This document shows positions 11,134 through 22,088 of a DNA stretch of 64,000 nt, in pieces. Under the pieces are notes generated by a model. The model ran no database searches. It saw nothing but the letters and a program-made list of their open reading frames with translations, and had not been told where the DNA came from. Within the stretch, counting starts at the first letter, position 1, and each line of letters opens with the position of its first letter. Position numbers and translations under genes: made by a program. The DNA is from Cryptomeria japonica (lineage: Eukaryota; Streptophyta; Pinopsida; Cupressales; Cupressaceae): contig NC_081413.1 in NCBI RefSeq assembly GCF_030272615.1, forward strand, positions 23,874,501 through 23,938,500. The letters run 5' to 3'.

Positions 11134-11730
11134 TGTTAGAATCTCTGATACCAGAGGAAAAGTGAGAGAGGGTGGGGGGTGAATCGGTTTCCACAAATTA
11201 AATAATTAATGAAGATTATAAACCATTTACTAGAGCACAAATTAAACAACATAGTGAAAGATAAAGCATGAAAGCACATAACACACAACACCAATATTTT
11301 GACATGGAAAACCCGGTAAAGGGAAAAAACATGGTTGGAAACCCTACCCACAGTCAGATAATACTTCTGCAACATTATGCAAAATAATTACAATGGGGAT
11401 TGCACTTGCAATCAGGCTAACCGCCTAGAGCTCACTTCTCATCACAAAAGGGAAGTCTCACTGACTTACATAAACATCAGACTACAATCCAAAGAAAATG
11501 AACTGTTAAAATAACATCTCCTAATGCTTGATACAGTTTTGGTTAAGCATAGATGTCTGCCCTGCAACTCTAAATCCTTCACAACCCTTCGTTGGATGAT
11601 ATATTTATGTTCACACAATTAACTCTCTCTGATAATGCAGACATAACCATACCATACCATCCTATAAAAATTACATGAATAAGTCACCTATAAATACAAA
11701 TCATCAACCTTGATAACAAGGTCAGCTAAA
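11134..11730 (-). repeat. Co2 3' LTR, part 1 (distal to pol)
   Basis: Starts tgttagaatc as the 5' LTR does at 26354, and aligns with 26354-26950 before LI1 interrupts it. It contains the shared blocks gggtggggggtgaatc and the ggaaaaaacatgg/gtaaaggg segment near 11300-11345. Confidence 0.88.
11715..11730 (+). repeat. LI1 target-site duplication, left copy
   Basis: aacaaggtcagctaaa here and aacaaggccggctaaa at 21139-21154 differ at two of 16 positions. They flank LI1. A long duplication of this size is typical for LINE insertion by target-primed reverse transcription. Confidence 0.8.
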
Positions 11731-11740
11731 GTTCATAATC

Positions 11741-12081
11741 ATGGCGGAATGCTTGGGCAGATTTATTGGAAAACAAGCTGAGAAGGGAGAGTTTAGAGGG
11801 CTTAAACCTTCATCCGCTAACCAAGTTTGTTCTCATCAGCAATTTGTGGACAACTTAATTATTATGGAGAATTATTGTGTGAAAGATTCTAGAATCTTAA
11901 AGAAATCTTTGGACAGATATGAGATTGCTACTGGTCAACTAATTAACTGGTCTAAATGTTTTGTTTATTTCATAAACACTCTGAATAGAAGACAAACAAA
12001 GATTAGTAACATTTTGGGTAGCCAAATTGGGAATCTCCCTACCACCTATCTTGGGCTCCCTTTATGTCAGGTGCCTCCCGA
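11741..12081 (+). pseudogene. LINE reverse transcriptase fragment (LI1)
   Basis: The frame runs from MAECLGRF through a QFVDN motif, then SLDRYEIATGQLINWSKC and GNLPTTYLGLPL. This is the segment around the LINE RT active site (family: H.QFADDT... L..F....G..IN..KS ... YLG.PL). The second Asp of the active site is Asn here (codon 11852-11854), and the first Ala is Val. Upstream RT, endonuclease and ORF1 are absent, as is normal for 5'-truncated LINE copies. The open frame formally ends at 12106 because it runs into the Co3 LTR. Confidence 0.8.
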
Positions 12082-13662
12082 TGATAACTCAATGATGAAC
12101 CACTAGTACCAAACCGGTACTGAGAGGGGGGGGTGAATCAGTACAAACACAATCTGTCAAAAACTAGTTTGACAACAAATACCCCAAATGACTGATAAAC
12201 AGGGATACCGGTAAAACAGAGTGCAACCAGTAACATCCAGTATAGCTCAATCAGTCATGAACCGGTCACTCAATAAGCTTTCCTCTTAACTCAATACTAC
12301 AGTTTCATTATATTCTCATGCATAAACTAGTAAACTTGACCATCAGATCTTCACAACAATGAGTTCAATATGTTTTATAGATAGGCATAAAACATAGAAC
12401 CTTCATGTGCTTAACAGATAAAACAAAGCATCACAAGACAAAAGCATTTCACATGGAAACCCAACTGGGAAAAACCACGGTGGGGATGAATACCCACAAG
12501 CTGATTTTTGAACTCTTTAGAAGTCTACTTTGTTAGGAGCCTTGTCTGGTTAAGGACATTACAATAGGTTCTGGTAAGAACCGATCCTGTTAAGGATCAC
12601 CCGGTTAAGGGTTAAACCTGGTAGGGTCACCTTGTTAGAGGATTTCAAGAACTCAATAGCTGAAAGGATCTCCTAAGATTCTCTAGCTTCTCAGAACTCA
12701 TTAGCCTCGAGTTACCTAGTTAAGGGATTTGAAACAAGCCGGTTAAGACCACCCGTTTTAAGGGATTTTGAATCAAGCCAGTTAAGGCTACCCTGTTAGG
12801 GGATTTTACAACTGTTGAAGTGGTTAGAGATCAACAAGTATTACAATGATCTGTTAACAGCACTTAATGCTAATGCAGATCCATTTAGGCTCCTCTTTTC
12901 CTTCTACACATTCACTTTGCAGGTATCTCTTCTCTCCTTTGGTCTGGCAAGAATCACGTATCACTTTCCTTGGATACACACTCACAAATTTTGCCAACAA
13001 CCTCAGAAAGAAACCCAACATCAACCTTATAGGAGACATACAGGTCGGTAGCAAAAACCCTAAACCCTAAACCTATTAGGTTAAGCAATTCAAAATGGTT
13101 CGATCCTGATCGTTGAATCATGCTGCATTAAATGCAACAATATTGAATTGATCTCAAGATATTCTCCATCATCCATTATCCACCGTTTTCATGGTAGCTG
13201 ATAACCCATCACGCATTATCACCGTTTGACAAACTTTGCACATTCCCGAGGTAGATAGGAATAGTCATCTTCATGCAAGATCCTTCACGCACACAGAGAT
13301 TACGTGGCAACACGACCTGTCCTTCATCATACTGCTAAGTCATCACACAAAGATCACCGATTGAGTCACATAGACTTGAGGTACTCCAACTGGAAACCCC
13401 GAAGTGGAAGCTACCTACCAACCAGTAGTCATACAGTGCTTCCATGTGTCGGTTCCCATAACTTCATGCCGGTTCACCTTGAACAAATATGCCGCTTCAC
13501 TTTGGCATATAAACCGGTTCACACATATGTCGGTTCCTCTCTCTTCACTTATCACATGTGCCGGTTCACACTATGTCCCATATTGATATCAATGACAACA
13601 TACAATATCACTATGTCTTCATGCTGATTCACATAAGGCTCATGCTAGTTCACATAATGCCA
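12082..13662 (-). repeat. Co3 3' LTR
   Basis: It is 1,581 bases with TG...CA ends (tgataactcaatg to cataatgcca), bounded on the pol side by the polypurine tract. It holds the gaggggggggggtgaatcag block, the gggaaaaaccacggtgg block (near 12468) and a double plant telomere-like motif (aaccctaaaccctaaacc, 13056-13073). Several short open frames inside it are conserved only because the LTR copies are alike. Confidence 0.88.
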
Positions 13663-13850
13663 ATAATCTCCCCCTTTGGCATTGATGGCAATATACAAAA
13701 GATATCTTCTCTGCTTCACATCTTCTCCCCATTTGCTGCAGATATCTTTTCACTTCACTCCTTCTCCCCCTTTGACAACAATGCCAAAGTGGAGGTACAA
13801 TCATCACTGTTTCATCATGTTGCTCCCCCTGAGGAGTAGCATCCTTCAAC
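13663..13850 (-). other. Co3 repeated polypurine-tract motifs
   Basis: On the minus strand AAAGGGGGAGA-type motifs occur next to the LTR (13667-13679) and again at about 13720-13730 and 13764-13775, with CAGGGGGAGCA near 13822-13832. Multiplied polypurine motifs before the 3' LTR are a reported trait of Sireviruses. Open frames across this stretch are shadows. Confidence 0.65.
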
Positions 13851-13908
13851 ACATCAATCAACCAAAACTTTGTCTTTCCAGTACCTGACTGATGTGGAAC
13901 AATCACTT

Positions 13909-16612
13909 TTAGTTCACCTCCTGAAGGGGCAATACCCCTAATTCACCTCTCAAATGCACAAATGTTGTCTTTTGGAGAGGCTTGGTGAATATGTCTACTA
14001 ACTGCTCCTTACTGGACACATGCTCTAGTGCAATCTCTTTATTCTGAACCTTTTCCCTCAAGAAATGACACTTAAGCTCAAAATGCTTGGTTTTGGAATG
14101 TAAAACCGTATTCTTTGATATATTGATAGCACTTGTGTTATCATAGAATATACTTACCGGTTCAGATATAGGGATCTTGAAGCCTTCCAGTACATGCTTC
14201 ATCCAGATTGTCTGAGTGTAGTTCATGAAAGCTACAACATACTCTGCTTCCGCTATAGACTGAGAGATGCAACTCTGCTTTTTACTCATCCATGAGACCA
14301 GTCTACCACCAAGAAAGAATGCACCACTGGTTGTGCTCTTCCAGTCATCCACATTACCGGCCCAATCAACATCTGTGAATACTTTCAGATTGAAATTATT
14401 GCTGTATGGGTACCACAATCCATAGTCAACTGTTCCCTTTAGATACCTAAAAATCTTCTTGACTGCACTCAAGTGAGATTCTCTTGGACTCTTCTGGAAC
14501 CTTGTAGTGATGCCAACTGCATGTGCAATATCCGATTTTCTATGCACTACATAATGCAACTTACCAATCATTGATCGGTATTCCTTCTCATCAACTAGTG
14601 CAGAATCATCCTCCTTTGTCAATTTGCAACCGGTCACCATTAGTGTACCAACCGGTTTGCTATCTTCCATGCCAAAAGTCTTCAACACCTCTTTGACATA
14701 TTTGGACTGAGTGATGAAGATTCCATCTTTCATCTACTGGATCTACAGTCCAATGAAGAACTTAATCTCCCCTATGAGTGACATCTCAAACTCTTTCGTC
14801 ATCTCATCAGCAAACTCATGACTCATCTTGTCATCTCCACCAAAGATTATGTCATCAACAAAAATTTCACAGATCAAAATTTGATCTCCTTTAGACTTCA
14901 AGTAGATATTGCTATCTTCACTTGTTCTCAAATCCAATCTTCACAAGATGGGAATGTAGGCACTCATACCATGCCCTAGGTGCTTGCTTTAGACCATATA
15001 ATGCTTTATGTAGCCTACATACCATGTCACTATCTTCAGATAGGGTAAACCCATCTGGTTGCTCAATATACACCTCCTCTTCAAGTACACCATTTAGGAA
15101 TGCAAATTTTACATCCATTTGATATACCTTGAATATCTTAAAATCTGCATATGCAAGAAGCATACGAACTCCTTCCAATCTAGCTACATGAGCAAAGGTT
15201 TCCCCATAGTCTTCACCTTCTTCTTGAGCATATCCTTTGCATACTAGTCTAGCTTTATTTCTAATCACTGTGCCATCCTCATTCAACTTATTTCTGAACA
15301 CCCATTTGGTGCCAATGACATTTTTATGTTTTGGTCTGGGTACCAAGGACCATGTACCATTTTTCTCTATCTGGTCAAGTTCTTCTTCCATTACCTTGAT
15401 CCAGTCTTCATCTTTATGAGCCTCTTTGAATGACTTAGGCTCAAATTCATAGATCATACATGAGTTTTCTCTGATCTTTCTTCGGGTAAGGATTCCTACA
15501 TCCTTATCACCTATGATCTGCTTGGGATCATGATTCAACTTGACATACTGAGGAATGGTCCTAATTGGTTCTTCTTGCTTTTCTTCTTCATCCTCATCTT
15601 CATCAGTATCAGCATTCACCGGTTTAGGAACACTGTTACTAGTATTCGGTTGAATGACAATCAGTTCCCAACAAGTTGCAACCGGTTCATTTACAGCTTG
15701 CTCACTGCCGGTTTCCTCAGTCTTCTCAGAGGCTTCATCAACTCTTACATTGATACTTTCCATAATTCTCTGAGTCCTATTGTTGTAGCACTTGAAAGCT
15801 TTACTCTTGGTGGAATATCCTAGAAATATTCCCTCATCACATTTAGCTTCAAATTTACCTTGGTGTTCACTCCTCTTGATGTAACATTTGCTACCAAATA
15901 CCTTAAAGTAGTTAACCACATGTGTCTTACCGGTCCAATACTCATAAGGAGTTTTGTCCTTACCCTTTTTGATGAGTACCCTGTTCTTAGTGTAGACTGC
16001 AGTGCTCACCGCTTCTCTCCAAAAGGCGTGAGCAACCTTTCCTTGGATCAACATGGTTCTAGCTACTTCAACCACAGTCCAGTTATTCCTCTCTGCTAGG
16101 CCATTCTGCTGTGGAGTCCAGGGGGCAGACAACTATCTCTTGATGCCAAATTCTTCACAATACTTGTTGAATTCACTGGAAGTGAATTCCCCTCCTTGAT
16201 CAGTTCTGAGACATTTGATCCTTTTACCGCTTTCCTTCTCCACTAATTCTCTGAAAGCTTTGAATTTCCCAAAAGCTTCAAACTTGTCTTTCAAGAATGT
16301 GACCCACATCATTCTTGAGCAGTCATCAGTGAGAATCATGAAGTACCTATCACCCTGCACACTTCTAGTTTTCATAGGACCATATAAATTAGTATGCACA
16401 AGATCAAGCAAGTTGTCAGCAATGAAAGATTTACCTTTAAAGGTTGAGGAAGACATTTTCCCCAATTGACATTCTCTACACAAGGTATTATCCAATTTGC
16501 TCAACACCGACAACCCTCTAACTGCCTTGATTTTACTAGCCTTCACAATGTTATCAAAGTTCACATTATAGAATCTCCTATGCCATATCCAGCTATCATC
16601 AAGCTTAGCCAT
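13909..16612 (-). pseudogene. Co3 integrase, RT and RNase H
   Basis: The integrase starts with the GAG-pre-integrase region [12 protein letters not shown] (the His of the usual GHVNF block is lost) and CRECQLGKM. It continues with VHTNLYGPM (first catalytic Asp is Asn), RTDQGGEF (second Asp kept) and [10 protein letters not shown] (Glu kept). After a variable acidic linker, RT begins near 15420 ([12 protein letters not shown]) and reads through [12 protein letters not shown] to the intact active site FVDDIIFGG near 14840. RNase H ends in KEQLVDIFTKPL near 13985. Breaks are a TAG at 16133 (family Gln), a one-base frameshift near 14940, and TAGs at 14743 and about 14734 (both at family Gln positions). 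Together with the gag-protease entry this was one polyprotein. Confidence 0.88.
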
Positions 16613-16660
16613 AAGACATGTACTTATATTTGCATTCAGATGAAATAGGTTACCTTTAGT

Positions 16661-17998
16661 CTACATGCTGGTGGCTACCAATTTACCATCTTTACCTTTG
16701 ATTCTGCAAACTCCATTCTTGAATTGCAGAGTGAGACCACTGTCATTTAGCTGGGAAACACTTAGAAGGTTGTGTCTGAGACCATCAACCCAGTACACAT
16801 TGTCAGCACTACTCTTTCCATTCAAAGAGATGGACCCTCTGCCTTTGACCATGCATGGTGCATCATTGCCAAAGTGAACCACACCGCCATCATACTCCTC
16901 TAAGGATAGAAACTTGCTCTGGTCACCAGTCATATGGTGAGAACAACCACTGTCAATGATCCACTCATTGGAATCATCAAACTGGGAGACAAGAGCCTTC
17001 TTGTTTGCCACATCTTCCTTTACAGCAACAAACACAATGTCTTCATTCTCTTCATCTTCTGATTCCTCATCTGTGACACCTTCATCAACTGCCACAAAAC
17101 AATTTCTCCAGTTTCCTCCTTTGAATTTCTTGAACCTTTCTGGTTTATCCTTGTTGTCACTATTAGGACAGTGCATAGCAATATGTCCTATCCGGTTATA
17201 GGAGAAACATTTCAAAGGAAGCTTACCTTTGTATTTACCGGCCCCTTTCGGAAATCTCCTAGCAAGAAGAGCTTCAAATTCCATCAGAAACTCTACATCC
17301 TTCATTTCTCTGTTCTGATTAGGTTCCCCACTAGTGCTACCCTCTTTTCCTTTTCTGGATGGTATAGCAGAAGCTTTAAAAGTTGATTCTATCTTTTGAA
17401 CACTACCATCAAAACTATTCAGCTCATAGGCTGTCAACTTGGCTATGATGGAGTCCAAGGACACCTTAGACTTGTCTATTGATCTCAGCTCCTGAATAGC
17501 AACAACCCTTATTGCATAGACCAGCAACAGGGATCTTAGGACTTTACTTACCACAGTGGAATCTTCTATTTTGCCACCTGCACTCTTTATTTCTCCAACA
17601 ATTGTTTTGATTCTTATTCCATACTGCTGAATGGTCTCTCCTTCAACCATCCGCATGTCTTCAAACTTTCCTCTCAAGCTCTCTTCCTTAGCTTGTTTTA
17701 CATGCTCATCACCACCATAGATATTTTCTAGAGCATCCCATACCTCTTTGGGATTTGCCTTGTCCTGAACATCAACAAACTCAATGTCAGATAGACTACT
17801 GATGAGGGCTTCCATGACTTGCCCATTTTCTTGTATCTCTCTCTTTTGGTCATCGGTGAGAGTACCAGTAGGAACAACATATACATTTTCAACATAACTC
17901 CAGTGTTGAACACCCATGATTTTGATGAATATCTTCATCCCGTCTTTCCATATACCAAAATTTTCCCTATTAAACTTTCGACCTTCCCTCTTCATCAT
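16661..17998 (-). pseudogene. Co3 gag and protease
   Basis: An uninterrupted 445-codon frame beginning MMKREGRKFN. Residues 1-210 are a copia gag (NFGIWKDGMKIFI..., VWDALENIYGG, UBN2 type). A degenerate zinc knuckle CFSYNRIGHIAMHC follows at about 267-280, with Tyr (codon 17198-17200) where the family has the second Cys. The aspartic protease motif WIIDSGCSHHMTGD is at about 350, with the DSG triad intact. The frame then stops with TAG at 16661-16663, where the same frame continues into integrase (TKGNLFHLN); a Gln codon would join them. The start is near the primer site, with no other ATG suggesting a longer gag. Gag would form the cytoplasmic particle; the protease would process the polyprotein. 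Confidence 0.88.
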
Positions 17999-18053
17999 TA
18001 GAATAGGATCTTTTCCTCAAGTGGTTAAGCTTACAACACAGAGGACCTGGAGT

Positions 18054-18065
18054 GCTCTGATACCA
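18054..18065 (-). other. Co3 primer-binding site
   Basis: The minus strand reads TGGTATCAGAGC two bases after the LTR end. This is complementary to the 3' end of initiator Met-tRNA, the usual copia primer. Confidence 0.88.
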
Positions 18066-18067
18066 AT

Positions 18068-19460
18068 TGATAACTCAATGATGAACCACTAGTACCAAAC
18101 CGGTATTGAGAGGGGGGGTGAATCAGTACAAACACAATCTGTCAAAAACTGGTTTGACAACAAATACCCCAAATGACTGATAAATAGGGATACCGATAAA
18201 ACAAAGTGCAACCGGTAACATCCAGTATAGCTCAATCAGTCATGAACCGGTCACTCAATAAGCTTTCCTCTTAACTCAATACTACAGTTTCATTATATTC
18301 TCATGCATAAACCAGTAAAATTGACCATCAGATCTTCACAACAATGAGTTCAATATGTTTTATAGATAGGCATAAAACATAGAACCTTCATGTGCTTAAC
18401 AGATAAAACAAAGCATCACAAGATAGAAGCATTTCACGTGGAAACTCAACTGGGAAAAACCACGGTGGGGATGAATACCCACAGGCTGCTTTTTGAACTC
18501 TTTAGAAGTCCGGTCTATTAGGAGCCTTGTTCGGTTAAGGACATTACAATAGGTTTTGGTAAGAACCGATCTTGTTAAGGATCACCCGGTTAAGGGTTAA
18601 ACCTGGTAGGTTCACCTTGTTAGAGGATTTCAGGAACTCAATAGCTGAAAGGATCTCGTAAGCTTCTCTATCTTCTCAGAACTCATTAGCTTCGAGTTAC
18701 CCGGTTAAGGGATTTGAAACAAGCCGGTTAAGACCACTTGTTTTAAGGGATTTTGAATCAAGCTAGTTAAGGCTACCCTGTTAGGGGATTTTACAACTGT
18801 TGAAGTGGTTAGAGATCAACAGGTATTACAATGATCTGTTAACAACACTTAATGCTAATGCAGATCCGTTTAGGCTCCTCTTTTCCTTCTGCACATTCAC
18901 TTTGTAGGTATCTCTTCTCTCCTTTGGTCTGGCAAGAATCACGTATCACTTTCCTTGGATACACACTCACAAATTTTGCCAACAACCTCAGAAAGAAACC
19001 CAACATCGACCTTATAGGAGACATACAGGTCAGTAGCAAAAACCCTAAACCCTAAACCTGTTAGGTTAAGCAATTCAAAACGGTTCAATCCTGACCGTTG
19101 AAGCATGCTGCATTAAATGCAACAATCTTGAATCAATCTCAAGATATTCTCCATCGTCCATTATCCACCGTTTTCATGGCGGCTGATAACCCATCACGCG
19201 TTATCACCGTTTGACAGACTTCGCACATTCCCGAGGTAGATTGGAATAGTCATCTTCATGCAAGATCCTTCGCGCACACAGAGCTTACGTGGCAACACGA
19301 TCTATCCATCATCATACTGCTAACTCATCATGCAAAGATCACCGATTGAGTCACACAAACTTGAGGTACTCCAACCGGAAACCCCGAAGTGGAAGCTACC
19401 TACCAACCGGTAGTCATACAATGCTTCCATGTGCCGGTTCCCATAACTTCATGCCGGTTT
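18068..19460 (-). repeat. Co3 5' LTR, truncated at its outer end
   Basis: It aligns with 12082-13455 of the 3' LTR and then breaks off at ...cttcatgccggttta, where LI1 sequence resumes. About 200 terminal bases are absent. It keeps the telomere-like motif at 19040-19058. Confidence 0.85.
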
Positions 19461-20592
19461 ATCACTAGTACCAACTTATCTGGAAATTTACTGCTGATGG
19501 TAAATTTTCTGTCTCCTCTCTTTATATTCCACAATATTCTAGTCAGGAGAGTCATCTCTAGGCTAAGGCTTGGGTGAAAGGACTTATTCCCAAAATTAAT
19601 ATTTTTTCTGGATTGTCCTTCAAAATAAGATGCTGATGACTGACAATCTCAAAACTAGAGGTTTTTGTCTGCCTAGTATTTGTCATCTTTGTATGCAGAA
19701 TGAGAAAACCATTAATCACATGTTTATCCATTGTCCCTTCTCTGCTGATATTTGGGCTAGATGTTTGGACAACTTTAATGTCAGATGGGTCTTCCCTGAA
19801 GCTGTCCAAGATGTTTTTAATTCCTGGTTCCACCCTTCGAAGAACAGTTTAGTTACTTTGTTATGGAGATTTGCTTTACCTCATATTTGTTGGGGAATTT
19901 GGAAAGAAAGAAATGATAGAGTGTTAAGAGATAAGGCCTCAAAAGCTCAAATTATTTTTGAGAAAATCAAAAGACATATGGTGGAGACCCTCTACATCAC
20001 TGGTGGAATAACCAACCCCAAAGATCAAGGTGATAATATCATTTTCAAGAATTGGAGAATAAAGGGGATTGACATCATACCTACTAATCCTAGAGAAGAG
20101 GCGAGATGGGAATGCCTCCCTCATGGATGGATGGAAATTAACTTCGATGGTCCTTCCAAGGGTAACCCTGGCAATGCTGGGTGCAGTGTGGTTTTAAGGG
20201 ATAAAGGGGGGATATGCAAAGCTATCAAATGTATTCCAATAGGTAATCACACCAACCATGTTGCCGAGGCCATTGCTGCTTATGAAGGGTTGGTTCTTGC
20301 TAAGGATTCCAATTGCACTAAAGTTTTGGTTGAAGGCGATTCTTTGAACATTATTAATTGCTTGAATAATGTTTTCCCTCCCTCTTGGTCTATACACAAT
20401 GCCATCAAAACTACGAAGGAAATTAGTGAAACTTTTGAAATGTGTATTTTCACACATGTTTATAGAGAAGCCAACAATTGTGTTGATTGGGCTGCTAACC
20501 TGGCTTGCTGTTCTGACAAAATCATTTCCCTTTATGGTGAGAGTAATCTCAAGTGTGAGGTGAGATCTATGATTGAACTGGACCATATCTAG
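19461..20592 (+). pseudogene. LINE C-terminal region: zf-RVT and RNase H (LI1)
   Basis: A 320-codon open frame (19630-20592) contains the zinc-binding RT-associated region (CHLCMQNEKTINHMFIHCPF, then IW) and an RNase H domain. RNase H motifs are NFDGPSKGNPGNAG near 20140 (first Asp), AEAIAAYEGL near 20270 (Glu), VEGDSLNII near 20330 (Asp) and REANNCVDWAA near 20465 (last Asp), so all four acidic positions are present. Upstream (19461-19629) WKFTADGKFSVSSLY and AKAWVKGLIPKINIF belong to the same protein but are separated by a stop and a frameshift near 19620. RNase H at the C-terminus is known in plant L1-clade elements, where it may help remove template RNA. Confidence 0.85.
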
Positions 20593-20627
20593 ATGAAGCA
20601 ATGTGTCTTTGCTAATCATAATTTCTA

Positions 20628-20933
20628 ATGTCTTTTCCTCATTTTTCTATGATTGTTCACTATGATGGTGTGACTTGTTTTGCCAAGCAAAATTTCCAGA
20701 TCCTTAAGGCCACTGTTGATCATATTAACATCCTGATTAACAAATTTGAATAGATTAAAGGCAAGGAGGGTGATAAGCATCAGATGGAGAAGAAGGGTCA
20801 TGAAAAAAGAACAAGGGCCAACACTCGGAAATAGGTTGATATCAAGGAAAAAGAGCTGGAAGAAATGAAAAATTCTGCAATCAATATGAAGCAGATGGTG
20901 GTTCATGCTGAAGAACTTATGAGAAACATTTAG
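20628..20933 (+). pseudogene. Small coiled-coil frame downstream of LINE RNase H
   Basis: A frame from an ATG at 20628 to a stop at 20931 (101 codons) has only two internal TAG stops (about 20751 and 20832). Its second half is strongly charged (EKKGHEKRTRANTRK, then IKEKELEEMKNS), as in a coiled coil. It lies between the RNase H stop and the 3' tail. I do not recognise it; it could be an extra LINE ORF or chance. The next about 200 bases up to the tail are T-rich without a gene. Confidence 0.35.
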
Positions 20934-21138
20934 TTGTCCTTGTGCTGTCTTTGTGCTTTCCTTTGGCTATCTAGTGTTGCTTCCTTTGTCTTGTGTTCCC
21001 TTTTTTATTTTGGCTGGGAACTATTCTATGTGTGGGTGATCAGGCACTATTCTTTTCTTCCTCTTTTATGCTTTATCTTTCTCCTTCTTTGTAACAAGGT
21101 TCTGGGTTCCTTTCAAAAACTTTTTTTTAATTAATCAA

Positions 21139-21782
21139 AACAAGGCCGGCTAAACCCTAAACCCATAAACCATAGTTACAAAAATTTCATCACCTGATAC
21201 CACCAGACCAATATTATGATTACATTACATAGAATGGACCTAATTCAAATTCCCAAACAATTATATTAGCCGAAAATTTCGCTAAGATCAATATCAACAC
21301 GGTCCACCAATCGGTAGAAACCCCTGGTGCAGATAACACAGAATAACCAACCAGATCCAAATAGGATCACCAAATCATCACGCTAGCAAATGAATAACCA
21401 CAAAACAATTAGGAAATGATCAAGAATGACTTCAGCATGTTAGGAACCATTTCTATAAGCCGGACCAAAATCACGTAACCATTTCATCGAATATCACCAA
21501 TCGATACCAAGAAATATCAACCGGTAATCCTAAACACAAGCGATAGATTCCAGAGCACCAAATCATGAACCAAATGTGACAAGCATATATCCATCCTGAA
21601 AAACCATCCAAAACTAAAACCAATGATTTGATCATATTGGATAAAAAATAGGCCAAAACCAAGTCCTACCAAAATAGGAACCAACCAGGCTAGCAATAAA
21701 CAACTGGTAAAGAACCATATCCAACCAGAGCATAATGTTGACATCAATGACAACACATAAAAAATTTCAGCATTTGCCAACA
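21139..21782 (-). repeat. Co2 3' LTR, part 2 (proximal to pol)
   Basis: It continues the LTR after LI1, aligns with 26938-27583 and ends ccaaca at the polypurine tract. It carries the aaaccctaaaccc telomere-like motif at 21152-21164. The first 16 bases are the right copy of the LI1 target duplication. Confidence 0.87.
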
Positions 21783-22010
21783 ATCTCCCCCTTTGGCATT
21801 GACGGAAACACTGAATGTGAAAAACATCCAAGTGCAAAGGAATGCCAACAATCTCCTTAAACAATCAAGAACCAACAAAATATCTCTCCCCCTAAGATTT
21901 TGTATTTTTCACATGAAACACCTCTCCCCCTTTGAGATCAATGACAAAGGGATGATTCCAAACCAAACAGCTGACTACTCCCCCTGAGCAGCAACATGAT
22001 CCCATCAACC
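21783..22010 (-). other. Co2 repeated polypurine-tract motifs
   Basis: On the minus strand CCAAAGGGGGAGAT abuts the LTR, with further copies at about 21888-21896 (tctccccctaag), 21923-21935 (tctccccctttgag) and 21979-21988 (ctccccctgagc). Confidence 0.65.
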
Positions 22011-22088
22011 CGAATCATAAAATATTTATGATTTACGCTCACCAGATTGATGCATCCCTGCATCTCTAAGTCTCTTCTGGAGGGGTGG

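Larger units (their letters stand above)
12082..19460 (-). mobile_element. Co3: Ty1/copia element inserted in LI1
   Basis: The minus-strand order is 5' LTR (19460-18068, truncated), primer site (18065-18054), gag-protease (17998-16661), integrase-RT-RNase H (16612-13909), repeated polypurine motifs and 3' LTR (13662-12082). Its LTRs are CCGGT-rich and differ from those of Co2, Co4 and Co5, so it is a separate family. The two LTRs differ by a few percent by eye, mostly transitions. The first about 200 bases of the 5' LTR are missing and there is no target duplication, so a deletion has removed the right junction together with part of LI1. Confidence 0.88.
11731..21138 (+). mobile_element. LI1: 5'-truncated LINE (L1-type with RNase H), split by Co3
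   Basis: It is flanked by a 16-bp target duplication (11715-11730 and 21139-21154). It starts abruptly within the RT domain and ends with a T/A-rich tail (cttttttttaattaatcaaa). Net length without Co3 is about 2.0 kb. Part 1 (11741-12081) is the end of an RT; part 2 (19461-20592) is the zf-RVT region and RNase H; part 3 (20628-20933) is a small coiled-coil frame. It sits in the 3' LTR of Co2. About 150 residues between the two coding parts are missing, so DNA was lost when or after Co3 inserted. Confidence 0.85.

Noticed and set aside
10924-11196. Minus-strand frame that appears to start MWKPIHPPP
   Set aside because: It is a chimera: the first 21 codons are Co2 LTR sequence read into the Gy2 linker. 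Only 11133 and below belongs to Gy2.
13056-13073. Interstitial telomere
   Set aside because: Only two to three CCCTAAA units inside an LTR, repeated in the other LTR; it is an LTR motif, not a telomere remnant.
13304-13906. Open frames on both strands between the Co3 LTR and RNase H
   Set aside because: They lie in LTR and polypurine-rich 3' UTR; nothing is conserved as protein.
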